A DNA stretch of 64,000 bases from Liquidambar formosana (GCA_039720395.1 JBBPBK010000109.1:292039-356038), one strand, 5' to 3'; numbered from the stretch's first letter, positions 36,701-49,561 are shown. Translations and numbers: made by a program. The notes: generated by a model not told the origin, from the letters alone.

Positions 36701-39700
36701 GCAAACAGAACAGTAGATTATAAAATGGCACCTATTAGCATTAATGGAATGAATTTTGGTTTAACAGGATGAGTTTACAATAAATACATACTTTGCCAGA
36801 CCTGTTCCACTGTTCTTATTTGTAGACATTTTAAACAGCTATTAACAAGAACCAGTACATACCCAAACTATGTAAAATGAATGGAGAGGTAGAAAAGAAG
36901 TAATCTAATAGTATCAACACAATAGACAATGGTCTTCTGAAGGTAGAGAGACAACATGAGGACCTATAAGTAATTCATTTTCAATGTAGCAATATGAGGT
37001 AATATACAAAATCCAAAATCTCACAGATACATGTCCCAAATATGACAATTAATTTATAATTTATATCCATTGTTTATCACCCAATACATACTGATATGCT
37101 CCGATATGGCTCAATAAATGACATAGGTGGCCGCAACCCACGTTTCCCTCTTTCTGTTATTTCAACCCTTACTTTCAAACTTCCAACCACTCCTCACATA
37201 TTAAAGCAAATACAACCAAGATTGTCTGGATTTTCATATCAGACATGTAAATCATACACGTTTTGGATACTCATCTCTATCATTTCCCTTTCTGGTGCAG
37301 AAGTAACTTCCATATATGTGCTTACCAAAAACACATGTAATTGTGAATCATTATAGGTGAACTTCCCATCTAGTTAAAAATGATTCATGGAGGTGGTTTG
37401 TAGAGTTTAGACTTAAGACCTACCACATGTCCAAATCTATATTCGGTAAAAAACCTTTTACACCAAGAGAAGTCATATCAATCACTAAGGTTGCATTCAA
37501 ATTTCATTTTAAAATCCCATCACTTTTAGAAACCCAGTTGTTCGGAAGTCCCACTTCATATAAATATTAAGTTTGATATGGCTTCATGTACGTCCACCTA
37601 ATAGCTTAGGTCTTTAGGTTAGAAACTTAACATGGTGTCAGAGCCCATTGCTGTTGTTGTTGTTCTTGGGTCCATTCCATTCATGACCCCATTATTTTTT
37701 CCCAAGTAACAGGGCTGTTCTTGTCGTGCTAGGCCTGCACATGAGGGAGAGTGTTGGGAAGTCCCACATCCCGCATCCTATAAAAACAAAGTATGATATG
37801 ATTTCATATACCTCCACTTAACAACTTTGGCTTTTAGGTTGGAAACTTAACACCGATCATTTTGTAGTTTTCTTCTAAAATCCCATCATTTTCTAATCCC
37901 ACAAGGGAAGAGACAATATTTGTCGTTTTGAAGCTCAAAACATCATATATTGCTTTCTCATTACATTCTCCAGCTTATATACATGGGGCTCTTGCATGAA
38001 ATTTTGTTGTCAAGAGTTGCTACCCAAAATTAAAACCTAAGATTAGAATAAGACATGTTATCTTCACTCAAGTAGCTCATAGTTGGCATCTTGAATATCA
38101 CATATGCTTTGCTCAGCAATGGTCAACTTCAAACAAGGATGTTAATAAAACCAAGTATAGTTGAATTATACCAATTAAGGTAAAGAGTTGTGGATCATCG
38201 TTAGTGACAACTGAACATAAGGTAACCAATAATCGAATAAAATGTTAGCGATTGATGTTTGCCATCTAGTCTAACACATATGGGAGAACATTGATGACAA
38301 GCACAAAACAAAAGGTTAATTCAATAAACGCAAATAAATTTGCACCAAACTTAAATCAATTATCTCTCACAGAAGTCTTCAATAATGAAAGGACATCCAC
38401 AAGAGAAAAAGAAGAAAAAGTATGAAGTACTTACACTTAGTAAGCTTAAGAATAGCATCATTAAGGGAGAAAATATACTTACAAGCCTTATGACTGCATG
38501 AAAATATAAAACAAAATTATAGCTTACCGCATCTAGATCTACTTGGGAAACCACAACCTCAACATCCTTTAAAGAAAATTGTGAGCCTTGTGCAACCACA
38601 TCACCATTTACAACAATGCAAGAACATCCATCTGCAAAAAATTAAATTGTTAACCACATTATTCTGAATAAATTCTCCATGGAGTATATAAATTCTTCTA
38701 ATAGTCAGCAAAAGATCTCATCAATAGGAAGCAGAGCTACCAGAAGTGGTAAACCGAAAATACCACCAAAAAGTATAAAGCATAAACTTTAGCATATGAA
38801 GTAATTTACCATAGTAAAGGCGGCCACCATCACATCCTTGGTGATTACTGTACATGTAGACCCCTCCACGAGTATGAGTAGCACCTATAAAAGCACGAAG
38901 ACGGAGATCAAGCTTTCTTAGTTGGTGGTGACTTCCACTTGCATTCATAAACACTTCAACGCCATTCAATGCAAGCTCAGCATGAGGAGGAAGGGGAGTA
39001 AAAAGCTCTTCACAGATTTCAGCCGCAACAGCTCTAACAAGGAAATAAAATAAATGATAAAAATTAGCCATTCAACAAACAGATGATCAAAAGTGAAAAA
39101 CCTACGAAGTACAAACCCGATCATCAATCAATTCATACAAGCAATATATCCCAATGAATGTGCCCTTAAATGTGCCAAGACATAGGCAGAGAGATACAGG
39201 ATCCACCCTGCCTGGAGTATGGACAGCATCTTAATGCACTGTAACTTTACACAGGCATCATGATGGACCTCCTCTTATGCATATAGGGTAATAAAATGTT
39301 TTCAACCAACCAAAGAAATGGAAATTCTCAAGAAAAAAAAAAGCATTACAGGATCATGAACACTAAAAAATGTGGGGCATCTACTGATCTTATCTCTAGA
39401 ATATGTTGGTCCTGTGCAATTAGCCTAATGATCATGCACGTTGGAAACTAATCACAATTGAACTTTGGCAGGAAGGTCGCAACAATGAAACTTTTTATCT
39501 AATCATTTCACATCAGGAAAAAAAGAGAAATGGGTCCAGCCCAACCAATCTCTTATGATTCAGTGCCACTAGATTAATCCCACCCTTCATTCTGTAAAAT
39601 TACAAAAGCAACAGGTAGTACGTTTCATGAGTAACATACGTAATCAAACTAACTGGAACAGAACTAGTAATGTTGTTACTTACGTGTCCAAAAACTGAAT

Positions 39701-40561
39701 GTATCCATAACCAAAAGGCACTAATTTCTGTGACAAAGCCTCAGAAATTTCAATTGGGAGCTGAAAGTCTACAAGCTGGTCTTTTTGCTTCCACGATGTA
39801 AACCATCGAAGTTCCCTGTAATTTCCGTCATTCGCGAGCCACATCTTTGGACGTATCATGATGATCTTTCTGTTTAAACATAGAATTTGACAATTGTAAC
39901 GTTCTGATCCTTTGATGACAGGCATACCGATGCTGCATAATATGCCATCAGTCCAGTCACCAAGTAAAATATCTTTCAAGCACTCCCATCTGCAAAGTGC
40001 ATCACCCCAAATATCATCTCATGAAAATAAAACATTGCCACTTGCACTTGAGATTTTCATTAAAAAGCATTTCCCAACATCATAATTAGGTAGGATTTGT
40101 TCAAGTGTCTACTGAAAATTGCATATTTTACATAGCATCTGAACACAAAATTCGGTAGTGAAAAACGGAGACTCTCCCTAATCCTAATCACCATGTTGTG
40201 TGAAAATTGAATATTTTAATGACAGAAGCTACCATTACTAATGCCCTCGAGCTATTACACATATATTCCACCCGAACTAAGCTCAATTTTCTGTTGTGTG
40301 AAAACATGTTGTATGAAACCAAAAGCAAAAACAGAAACATTAGGAATACAAATAGGACGAAACATACGCATGAGAAATGGTATCGAGTTCTAAGAAATGG
40401 TCTTCACAGCCGTAGCCAGTAATCTCAAGCTCCGGACCAAGCCTGATCACTGCGCCATCTTCTTTAGCCCTGGCTATAGATTCCTTGATGTTCTTCACAT
40501 TACAATCAAAATCCATCGCCCATTGATTCAAGTTACACGTCGCCACTTTCAACAACCTCAT
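30734..40561 (-). CDS. Glutamine-dependent NAD+ synthetase
   Basis: It makes NAD+ from nicotinate adenine dinucleotide, ATP and glutamine, the last step of NAD synthesis in the cytosol. Exons in coding order: 40561-40368, 39989-39684, 39033-38810, 38631-38528, 36639-36505, 35603-35435, 34583-34448, 33761-33623, 33300-33124, 32863-32696, 31579-31484, 31224-31096, 30958-30734. All introns are GT-AG and phases agree, giving 733 aa, close to the family length. The nitrilase-like glutaminase domain shows Glu in [12 protein letters not shown], Lys in RPKMWLAND and Cys in AAEICEELF. The synthetase domain has the P-loop [12 protein letters not shown] start at [10 protein letters not shown]; an ATG eight codons upstream is less typical. 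In exon 9 [14 protein letters not shown] has Ala where Gly is usual. The last three exons are duplicated at 7353-8488. Confidence 0.96.
37539..37852 (+). mobile_element. TRIM (miniature LTR retrotransposon) in NAD+ synthetase intron 4
   Basis: Two direct terminal repeats of about 94 and 101 bases both begin TGTT-GGAAGTCCCAC and end AAACTTAACA (37539-37632 and 37752-37852). Immediately after the first is TGGTGTCAGAGCCC, a primer-binding site for initiator Met-tRNA. A purine stretch GAGGGAGAG precedes the second, as a polypurine tract should. With only about 120 internal bases and no ORF this is a TRIM. A target duplication is not clear (CCAGT against CCGAT). Confidence 0.85.
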
Positions 40562-41539
40562 CTCGAAAAATCCTCTTATCTTCACAAGAAAAACACCAAA
40601 ATTTCAGACCGTTATTTTATTTTCCCGTTTGGTTGCCGAGAAACGAAATGAAAAAAATGCATAAAATAAAGTACAGAAAAACTTCAGAATTTTACACAAC
40701 AGTCGATTCAAAGTTTTCTCGGCGACCAAACAGGCTAGTGAATTACGTGGGAGATAGCAAGATGGAAATGTTAGGGCTTTGGCTCACCTGAGAGATTGAG
40801 CGGTGGTTATAGTTATGGAACAGTTGGGAGGCGGCAAGAATCCCGAGGTCGTGGGAGCGAGGACGGTGTGGTCGATGTTGATTCGGGAGAGAACAAAGGA
40901 TTTATGCCTTTATGGCCCTGTGTTTTGGAATCTTGCAACCAGATTCCTTTGGAGGCATTATGTAGGATTGCCGAAAAGGTTAGAAAAGTTATGCTGAGAA
41001 ATTACAGAGGATATTTCATCCAAGAGGGGAAATTAGGAGGGGTGTCTGACGGGGTATTGGCCGTGTTGAAGAGTGTAGACTACAGACACTGCTCCGTTGG
41101 ACGGGCTAATTTCTCTTGGACCTGGTTTCTTTCTAATGTGGAGAGGTCCACTGAGTTACAGTAAAGACTAGTACTTAGCTCTTTCCACGTCAGCGGAATG
41201 CTAGGGATTAGGTCCCACCTAGAACAACAAAATTCTCAAATTATTTCCGAATTAATTAGTTTTAGTTAAATCTTAAGCCAAATATAACTTTGCATTAGGT
41301 TAAAGCTCAATTATAGCTTCTCCAATCTCCAATAACAAACCATCAGAGTAACCCTTTTTGCTCCAGAGCTGAATTTTAATCTTTGACTAGTCATTTGGGA
41401 CCCATTGGGGATGTTTTAACAAAGTTCCACAGTCCTGGTCCGAGCTTCCATAAAATGGAAAAGCACATCACTTTTTCTCTAGATGCTTTGGTCAATAAGT
41501 TACATTCCACTAATATGAGAACCAAATACCATTCCTTAA
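40562..41539. other. NAD+ synthetase upstream region
   Basis: This holds the 5' UTR and promoter of the gene, which reads leftward. Plus-strand open frames occur here (ATG at 40815 for the frame ending 40997; a second frame to 41164). Neither resembles a protein I know, and both overlap the likely promoter, so I do not call a gene. No further structure is evident from 41165 to 41539. Confidence 0.4.
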
Positions 41540-41757
41540 AACTCTATTTGGTTCATGGATTTTATCAACAAAAAAAAAAAAAAATGTGAGAAATTATACT
41601 TTTTCTTATTTGGTTGCATAGGAAAATTGGTAGAAAAACAATAATTGAAAGAATTTTGGCTTAGTATGATATCATCTTTTCCTTTCATTTTCTTTCCTCT
41701 GCATTCTTTTCCCTTCCCTTTTTCTTCCATGGTAAAATCCACGAACCAAATAGAGGG
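41540..41757. mobile_element. 218-bp PIF/Harbinger (Tourist)-like MITE
   Basis: Terminal inverted repeats CTCTATTTGGTTCATGGATT and (inverted) CTCTATTTGGTTCGTGGATT bound the element. TAA is duplicated at 41537-41539 and 41758-41760, the 3-bp duplication typical of PIF/Harbinger. The interior is AT-rich and non-coding. Confidence 0.75.
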
Positions 41758-42947
41758 TAAGAGAAAATTAGGATAAAATGAGACACCCACGATTCAAGGT
41801 TCAAAAGTATGTCTCAAGCATTATAACATAGGAAAATGTGATGCAAATTTCAAATTTGATCATGATTTTTTACAATCCAAATAAGGTTTAATGGCATCTA
41901 TAGGGTGAAATGTGGTTTACGATTCACCTCGGTTTACCCCACTCGAGTACCAATAGACCACAATGGTCAGTTAGGGTTTGATCACTTTGTTTTTTTTTTT
42001 TTTGAGAATTTTGAATTTCACAACCACATCAGAGTACTAATAGTCACAAAAATAACAATGTTTACGCACAATTTTTGAATTTAAACTGGTTAATATCGTT
42101 TTATCTAATATATATTAATTGCTTTCTTGACAAAGAAAATGGATTCTGTATATAATATTAGTAATATCGTAAAGTTAAATGAAGCAAAGATATCAAGTTC
42201 TAGATGCAAAGGTATGAATCAATTTTTTGTTTTTATAAAGTGTTTATAAAAAATGGAGACTTTGTGAGAATTTTAATTTTTGAGCACTTAATTGTTTAAC
42301 AGATAACTTTTTGTCAATTATCAAGAATTTGTAATTTTCACTTAATATTATTATTTTTATTATTATCTTTTTCGGTAATGAAAATAGAACTTCATTCAAA
42401 TTTGTGGACATTATTATAGGCCAAAAGAAAAATATAAGAGAAATGATAAATTCTAAAAGAACAAAAAATAAAAAAATAAGAGGAAGAGAAGAAGAAAAAA
42501 AAAGCATAAATCTATATAATTTATATATAACAGAGGAATGGAGTTACTGTGTTGATGTCACATGTTAGCATAGGTACTTTTCATTCTTTTCTTTTCTTTT
42601 TTTAATTCACATATTGAAAAACCTTTTTGGGAAAATTATTTTTTAGTGACCACATTTCAACTTAATACCAAATAAAGGATATTTTCTATCAACTTGCTAC
42701 AAATTGACTATATATGTACTTCAAAATGACTACTAATTTCCCTTTTGTGGTATTAAGTTGAGAAGTGATTAGCAAACAATAATTTTTTTTAAAATTTTTT
42801 GGCCAAACAAAGGGTATTGTCTGCCAGCTTACAACAAATTAACCGTATATGTGCTTCAAATTGACTACTAATTTCTATTTTTTTGTATTAAGTTGGGAAG
42901 TAGTCACCAAAAGATAATTTCCCCAACTTTTTTTGAGACGTTGTATT
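41758..42947. other. AT-rich intergenic DNA with one internal repeat
   Basis: A segment around 42660-42780 (AAAGGATATTTTCTATCAAC, later TATTAAGTTGAGAAGTGATT) recurs in altered form at about 42810-42920, a decayed tandem repeat. No gene is visible. Confidence 0.45.
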
Positions 42948-42952
42948 CACTG

Positions 42953-43101
42953 TGTAATACCCTGAATATTTGTTGGTTTATTTTTCTTGTATATTCAGTG
43001 GAATTATACACAGAGGGATAATTTTAAATATTTTTGAGGTTAGTTGGATGTTAGGAGACATTGCATTAAATTGCTTTGTGTGGAGAAAGATGATTAAATT
43101 A

Positions 43102-43144
<43 letters not shown>

Positions 43145-44266
43145 AGGAAGGAAAAGACAAAAGAAGAAAGGAAATGGAAAAAATAAATAAATAAATAAAT
43201 AAAGAAGTGTGATTTCGGTGGAAAGAAGAGAAGAGTAAGAAAGTCAAAAGATAATAAAAGGATTAGGTGAGAAGAGAATAAAAGAAAGAAGAAAGAAAAG
43301 AAGGAAATAAAGAAAGGAAGAAAAAAGTGGTGGGTAGGTGTAGAAAAAAGAAACAAAGGAAAGAAAAGAAAGAAAGTGGCATGTGAATAGAAGAAAAGAG
43401 AAGAAAAGAAAGAAGATGGCAGGAGATGGGGGACGTACGAGAGGATGAAGAAGAAGAAAAGATTAGGAAGAGAGAGAAAAGGAGATAGGACGTGAGAAAG
43501 AAGGGAGAATGAGAGAAGGAAATAAATAGAGAAGGGAGGAGAGAAAGAGAGTAACGAGCAGACAGGAGGAAGCCAAGAGAGGCAGGGGCGGACGGATGCT
43601 TACAGGAGATGGGTGCTTCAATCCCACATCTGCGAGTTAAGATTTTGTATTTCTTGAGCCGATCTACACATCTATAATTGTAGTTAATCATTTTATTCAC
43701 TCTTTTTTTAGGTAGGGAGTTTAATTCTTGTATAGTGAATGATAATTATTTTGAAGTATATGTTAAGATTTGATTTATGCAAGGTGATAATTATTGATGG
43801 TGATATATTTGAGGTTTATTGATGATTAATTTCATTGACAGTTGGATTATATTTGAGGTTGATGATTTGGAGTTCGTATTATTTGATTTATATATTATTT
43901 TGAATATATAAATGCTTGCATGTGATTTTTGAAACATTATTTATTGTATAGGAATTGGATTTACTACTGAGCTGTTGTTTGCTCACCCCAATATATTTTC
44001 AGGTGATAATTGTTGGAGGCACGTAGTAGAATTGGGGTCGAGATTCGGAGAAGTTATCGCGTACATGTATTTTTATTTAAAGCTGATGTAATTTTATTTA
44101 TTTGGTTGGTCAATGTATATTGATGATGAGTTTTGGGTTAACTATGGCTATCCGTTGCTGCGCAATACTCTGTATTTTGAAAAGAATGTATTGTTGAAAA
44201 ATGTTTATTTGTATGGAGCTCATAAAAATTGTACGCGTTATTGTTTATAAATTTTGGGGCGTTACA
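42953..44266 (+). mobile_element. Solo LTR (1.31 kb) with 5-bp target duplication
   Basis: It begins TGTAATACCCTGAATATT and ends TTTTGGGGCGTTACA, with the TGTAAYRCCC/GGGGYGTTACA ends common to plant Gypsy-type LTRs. CACTG is duplicated perfectly at 42948-42952 and 44267-44271. No primer-binding site or internal domain lies on either side, so this is a recombined solo LTR. It contains a (TA)n run (about 43103-43142) and a long purine-rich GA tract (about 43140-43560) whose complement gives spurious Ser/Leu/Phe-rich frames. Confidence 0.85.
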
Positions 44267-44271
44267 CACTG

Positions 44272-46344
44272 CTCCTTTTCACACGGTGCAGGTATGTTAA
44301 CGCTTAGTGTTTATTGCATATCTCTTCTTTTCATGTGAAAGAATTGAAAAACCCACACTGAACAATGTTCAATCCAAATTTAGTAAATTGTACCATATTT
44401 CTTCGTTTTCTTTATACTTATTTATCTCATCTCCTAAAAATTGAACGTATAAAATTATAAATAGTCATAATCAGAGAGAGAGAAAGATAGAGGAGATGAT
44501 AATTAAAAATATATATATAAAAAAAATGTAACAAGTTGGAATCTTCAAATTTTCTTGATCTGCCTCTGGAAAAGAAAATGTTTTAATCAAAATTCTTCCA
44601 AATTGTTAATTACCCAAAGCTGAAAAGATATATGTTTTCTTTTATCTTATTTTCTTTCTTTGCTTCTCTTCTGTTCTCTTTCTCTTTCTAAACTTTTCTC
44701 TCATCTTTTTATGCTCTGATCTCAAACATTTTTTTGGTATTTTTTCCCCTGGTTTTTTACTCTCTGCAAAACCCACTCAAAATCCTCATGGAAGGCCAAG
44801 ATTTATCGTTGTCATGCATTCTATAATCTACACCGTTGGATTTCGAGATACCTTCAATGCCTATACTTGCTTTCGTACATAACAATATGTCATAACTATG
44901 ACTATTAGATGGGTTATACTCTAAAGAGTTTTAAATTTTTTCCACCAAATATCATAACGTGTCAGCTCATTCATTTTCTCATAAGTTTCTATTATTAAAT
45001 TAATTGTGTTTCAAAATTTAGGAGTATGATTAAATTTTGTGTGACACATTGCGTTAACATCGCATCGAAGATTATTTTGATTTAATTATTTACTTTATCT
45101 TTTATATCTTTTAGATTTAATTGACATATTACATTAATAAATACATTTTACTATTTTAGGGAATAAATATTATTTTAAAATTCTAATTTTCAAATAATAT
45201 TATTTTTATAAATAAATTCGTGCATTGCAATCTAGTGAAGATAAAAAAGATGGAAGAAGAGAGAGAGAGAGAGAGAGAAAAAAAATGGTGGAAAACGAGA
45301 CGGAAGGAGAGAGAAAGTGACATACCTCTAACAAAGATTGAGGAGATGTAAGAAGAGAGAGATAGAAATGGAGGAAGATGAGAGAGAGACAGTGCCATAG
45401 AATCAGATCCGGCTAGAATCATATTCAGTGAAAATGGAGCTTAGATCTAACGAAGATAGGTGAAATGGAAAAGGAGAGTGAGAGAGATATAAAGAAGATG
45501 GAGGAAGAGAGAGAGAGAGTTTACGGTGAGGATGGAGTGAAAAGTAAAGAAGGGAAAGAAAAAAAAAAGTGAGGGGATAGACGGAAAGTCAAATCATAAA
45601 TTTTTTGTCCCAAAATGTTTGTGTACCTTGAAAAGTCAAATCATAATTTTTTAAAATTTTCTACTCTACCCCTTGTTACTTCAATAATTATTTTCAACAC
45701 AAAACCCAATACCAAAAAGGAGAGGGTATTTTTAAAAAGATGGAATTTAATAAATGACAAGTCAATGCAATAATGGTCCTTTTTTTAAACTCTGTGTTTT
45801 GTCAAATATAGCTTATCTTTGTGGGATAGAGGGAGTAAAAAATATATTTTGAGCTGAAATGAGTAGCCCAATAAAGAAGATAAAGAAGTTGGGTCTGGAT
45901 ATTACGACCCTTTTAAATGATCTCCCCACTCCTTTAATTTTAATTTTTTGGAGTTTTAGAAAAATATAAAAGGTTTTTATGAAAAGTGGCCGTATAAACA
46001 TCATTTTGAACAACTTTGCAGAGGAAAGTTTTTCCAAAATGTATAGTTTAAGTTGATTTTTTTGGCCAAAAATGAAATATGGATTATAAAAGGCCAAAAA
46101 GTCTACCATTTGTTATTTCAATAATTACTTTCAACACCAAACCTAACACAAAAAAAGAGAAGGTATTTTTAAAAAGATAGAACTTAATAAATGACAAGTC
46201 CCTGTACAATGATGACATTTTCTTAAATTTTGTGTTTTGCCATGGCCTATCTTTATGGGATGGAGGGAGTATAAAACCCAATTGTTCTTTTTTTTTTTTT
46301 TTTTTTTTTTTTGGTTTTTTTCTTTTATGTTGTATGTCTTTAAA
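44272..46344. other. Intergenic transposon debris
   Basis: About 45060-45235 resembles the Helitron-like segment at 48040-48309 and ends TGCATTGCAATCTAG before a T. A GA-rich tract with AGAGAGAG runs lies at about 45240-45530. An arm of the fold-back MITE family (CATCATTTTGAACAACTTT) is at about 45925-46085. GGGATAGAGGGAGTA (near 45830) and GGGATGGAGGGAGTA (near 46260) look like right ends of Stowaway-type elements; the intervening segments are related to each other. No gene is visible. Confidence 0.45.
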
Positions 46345-46353
46345 TTAAAAATA

Positions 46354-47769
46354 GGGTAAATTACACTTAACGGTCCAGAATATCAATTGCGTCAATTTGG
46401 TACCCAAAATCAGTGTTGACCAAAAATAGAGATGGCCGTTAATGGCATCTCTAAAATGACTTTAATGCCCCAAAAAAAAATGACGTCGTTTACTCCCAAG
46501 ATTATATTGCAAACCCACACCATTTTCTCTCTCTTCTCGTCTCCATCTCTTTCTTCTCTTCCCTCTTCTCTTTTCTTCATCTGGTAAGGGGCTCCTGCCG
46601 TCTTGTGTTTTTTTTTTTTTTTTTTTTTTTTTTCCCTGCGAAAAAAAAGGGGGTTTCGAGGGCTTCAATTAAGGGGTTTATGTTGATGGGGTTGCCGTCG
46701 AGGATGAGGAGATTAGAAGGGGGAGAACGGTGGCGGCAGACAACGACCATGGCTGCCTTTAAACAGAGCAGATGAAAAGAAAGAAAAAAAAAAAAAAAAA
46801 AAAAGAGAGAGAAAGGAAAGAGACGGCAAAGCCCCTTACGATGGCAAAGCCCCTTACCAGACCCATCTATTTTTCAGATCTGGTGTTGTTTTGTTTTTGT
46901 TTTTGTTTTTTTTTCCCTCCAAACCCTTACCACCACGTAAGCCTCTCCATCTTCATCCCAGCCGATGAAGGTCGTGCCGTCGTAGCAAGAGTCTCTCCAT
47001 CCGGCAACATTTTGGCTGATTCGACATTCACCATCGGCGAACTTCTTACTCGAGCCACACGACTCTTACCGTCGGCGACCTTCTCGTGCGAGCCACACGA
47101 CACTCACCCTCGGCGACCTTCTTGCGGGAATCACACCACAAGCAATTTTTTTTTTTCCTTTTTTCTCCGTGCCTTTGTGCTTCCTGGTAGATGGTAGAGA
47201 AGGGGAATTAATTTGGAAAGGAATCCATGCCTTTGTGCTCCCTGTGAATTTTCATGTTGTGAATTTTCATGTCTGGTAAGGGGCTTCATTATAGTGAGAG
47301 GGAGGGGAGAGGGAGAGGGAGATGGAGATGGCGAAATCATTTAGGTGAGGGGGTGTTTGGTTTGATTTACAGGGTCGATCCGTGTTGTACCAGTGAGGTG
47401 CCATGCAGCTAATATAGTGGTAAATCAGTCGGTGACGATGTCTCTTTGCTTTGCCTGAGACGGTATAAATGGTTGATGGTTGGGTTTTAAACCAGTCGGC
47501 GACGATGGGAGTGTGGGGAGTTGATAAGTGGAGTTGGTCGGAGTAGTGAGTGGGGGAGGGTAAAATGGGGATAATGTAATTTCAATTTGGTCACATGCAC
47601 AGCATGTGCAAAATTAGAAGCAATTCCATTTGGTCAACAAACGGTTTTTAACGATGGACCCCTAATTGAAACCCAACTAATACTTTGGGTACCAAATTGA
47701 TGCAATTGAAATTCTGGACCCTTAAGTGAAACTTACCCCAAATTCTAGACCCTTAATTGCAATTTACCC
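46354..47769. mobile_element. 1.42-kb MULE with GC-rich cargo (Pack-MULE candidate)
   Basis: The ends GGGTAAATTACACTTAACGG and the inverse of AATTGCAATTTACCC, plus the further shared block TCAATTTGGTACCCAAA, form the inverted termini. TTAAAAATA is duplicated perfectly at 46345-46353 and 47770-47778, the 9-bp mark of Mutator elements. The interior (about 46480-47340) is markedly GC-richer, with a poly-T, CGTCGTTT-type motifs and three imperfect copies of a roughly 45-base unit containing TCGGCGACCTTCT and GAGCCACACGAC (about 47025-47135). No transposase is present. The cargo may derive from a host gene that I cannot name. Confidence 0.85.
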
Positions 47770-47787
47770 TTAAAAATAAAATAAAAT

Positions 47788-47980
47788 AAAAGCAGTGTTA
47801 CTAACATCGCTTTTAGTACATTGAAAGCGGTGTTACTAACACTGCTTTTAATACATGGAATTACTCCACTTTTACAGACTGAAAGCGGTTTTAGTAACAT
47901 TGCTTTCGGTCTAATAAAAGTTGTGTTAACAAAATCGCTTTCAGTGTAATAAAAGCAGCGTTAGTAACGCTGCTTTTTTT
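47788..47980. repeat. Array of five palindromic 27-bp units
   Basis: Units such as AAAGCGGTGTTACTAACACT followed by GCTTTT occur five times at 35-60 base spacing, each an imperfect palindrome around TTACTAA or TTAGTAA. The arrangement resembles transposase-binding subterminal arrays of CACTA elements (compare 4960-5240), but no CACTA terminus is seen next to it. Confidence 0.7.
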
Positions 47981-48039
47981 TTAAGAGTTTTTTTTTTTGA
48001 ATTTTTTTTTTAACAATGAACCCATGATTATTTTGAATC

Positions 48040-48309
48040 AATTATTTAATTTAATTTGATTATATCTTTTAAATTTAATTGACATATTACGTTAACAAAG
48101 ACATTTTAATATTTGAATGATAGTATTTTGTTAAAATTCAAATTAGTCAGTGGCTCTTAGATCTAATAGCATGACCCATCCTAATAAAGGTATAAGATTT
48201 ACAAATGTTTTGATTTCGACTCTGCGTGGATATGTATTTTCTCTATCATTTGGCAAGGTATATATATTTATATATATAAATCTGTGCATTGCACGGGTTT
48301 TAAAGCTAA
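48040..48309 (+). mobile_element. Helitron-like 3' end
   Basis: TCTGTGCATTGCACGGGTTT (about 48281-48300) forms a short hairpin and is followed by TAAAGCTAA and then a T, matching the hairpin-CTRR-T ending of Helitrons. Upstream DNA is related to 45060-45235. The 5' end was not located. The segment lies about 160 bases before the ABCF3 start codon. Confidence 0.55.
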
Positions 48310-48467
48310 TAAATAAATAAATAAATAAATAAGAGAATTTGAACGTTGCCGTTTTTGGCTACGCAACAGGCGAATCGTGTAAAGGCCATCCTCCATAACC
48401 AGGGTTGGTGCCGCTTAAGAAGAATTCGCTCCGGTGCTTTCTTTTGTAAAACCTTTCGGTTTTGAAT

Positions 48468-49286
48468 ATGACTGAAGTGGCGAGCTCGGTGGTGTACGAC
48501 GTGCTAGGTCGAAGAGCGCAAGATGTGGATCAGCCCATCATCGACTACATCATCAACGTCCTCGCCGACGAGGACTTCGATTTCGGCCTCGAAGGCGAAG
48601 GCGCTTTCGATGCCATCGGCGAGCTCCTCGTCGACTCCGGCTGCGTCACCGATGATTCCGAATGTCGCTCCGTAAGTCCAATCTTTCAATTTATGAATCT
48701 TCATTTCGATTTGGAATATAGGAGTTGTTGGGAGTTCCATGGATTGGTGATTTTGAATCATAGGAGTTGTGTTAGGTGGTAAGTCCGTTTGGTTGCTGAG
48801 AAAAAAGTAGGAAGGAATAAAACGGAAAATTTTGAATCAGAGGGACTAGGGGAGTTGTGTTAGGCGCAAATTGAGTGTAGGTTTTTGTTTCCTCATGTCG
48901 CAACTTAAAATTTTAAGTTTTATTTTTTATTTTTCTACATTTTCTACGTAACTAAACGGAGCATTTGGTTTTGGTTAACGGAGCTTCAGGGTTTTTGGTC
49001 GTCTTGCCAAGTGACATTGTTTCACAGTTGATTATGCCGACAGCTCCCAATTTATATTTTAAGAAACTGATCCCGCTGTTTGGTTGCTAAGAAGACAGAG
49101 GAAAATAAAAGAATATAGAAGTTTGAATAGTTTGATTTATGTAATTTTATTTTCCACAATGAACCGTTCACCTCAACTAAGCCAAATAGTTGTTTGTAGG
49201 CAGAGTTTAGGGAAGCTTCTTATTTTTAACACTCTCAAATGACTAAATAAGAATACAATGATTCAAATTCTCTCTCTCTCTTTCTT

Positions 49287-49326
<40 letters not shown>

Positions 49327-49517
49327 AACCTAAAGGATGGACCAGTAGCTCCAGGGACTTACGCCTCAAGGGTGGAAGGTCCTGAGTTCGACTTTCTCTT
49401 CCTCTTGGGGCTAGTCACAGTCAGGATTCTCTTGGGCATTAACCAATGCGGAGTGGGCAGTGGCCTTACCTGTGCCTAGGAATTTGGTTGGGTTTAAAAT
49501 TTGAATAGCCCTGTTCA

Positions 49518-49561
<44 letters not shown>

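Noticed and set aside
40815..41164. Open frames divergent from NAD+ synthetase
   Set aside because: No recognisable domain, overlapping frames, and position in the likely promoter; not enough to call a gene.
43099..43700. Phe/Ser/Leu-rich frames on the minus strand that look like membrane proteins
   Set aside because: They are the complement of a GA-rich tract inside the solo LTR; low-complexity artefact.
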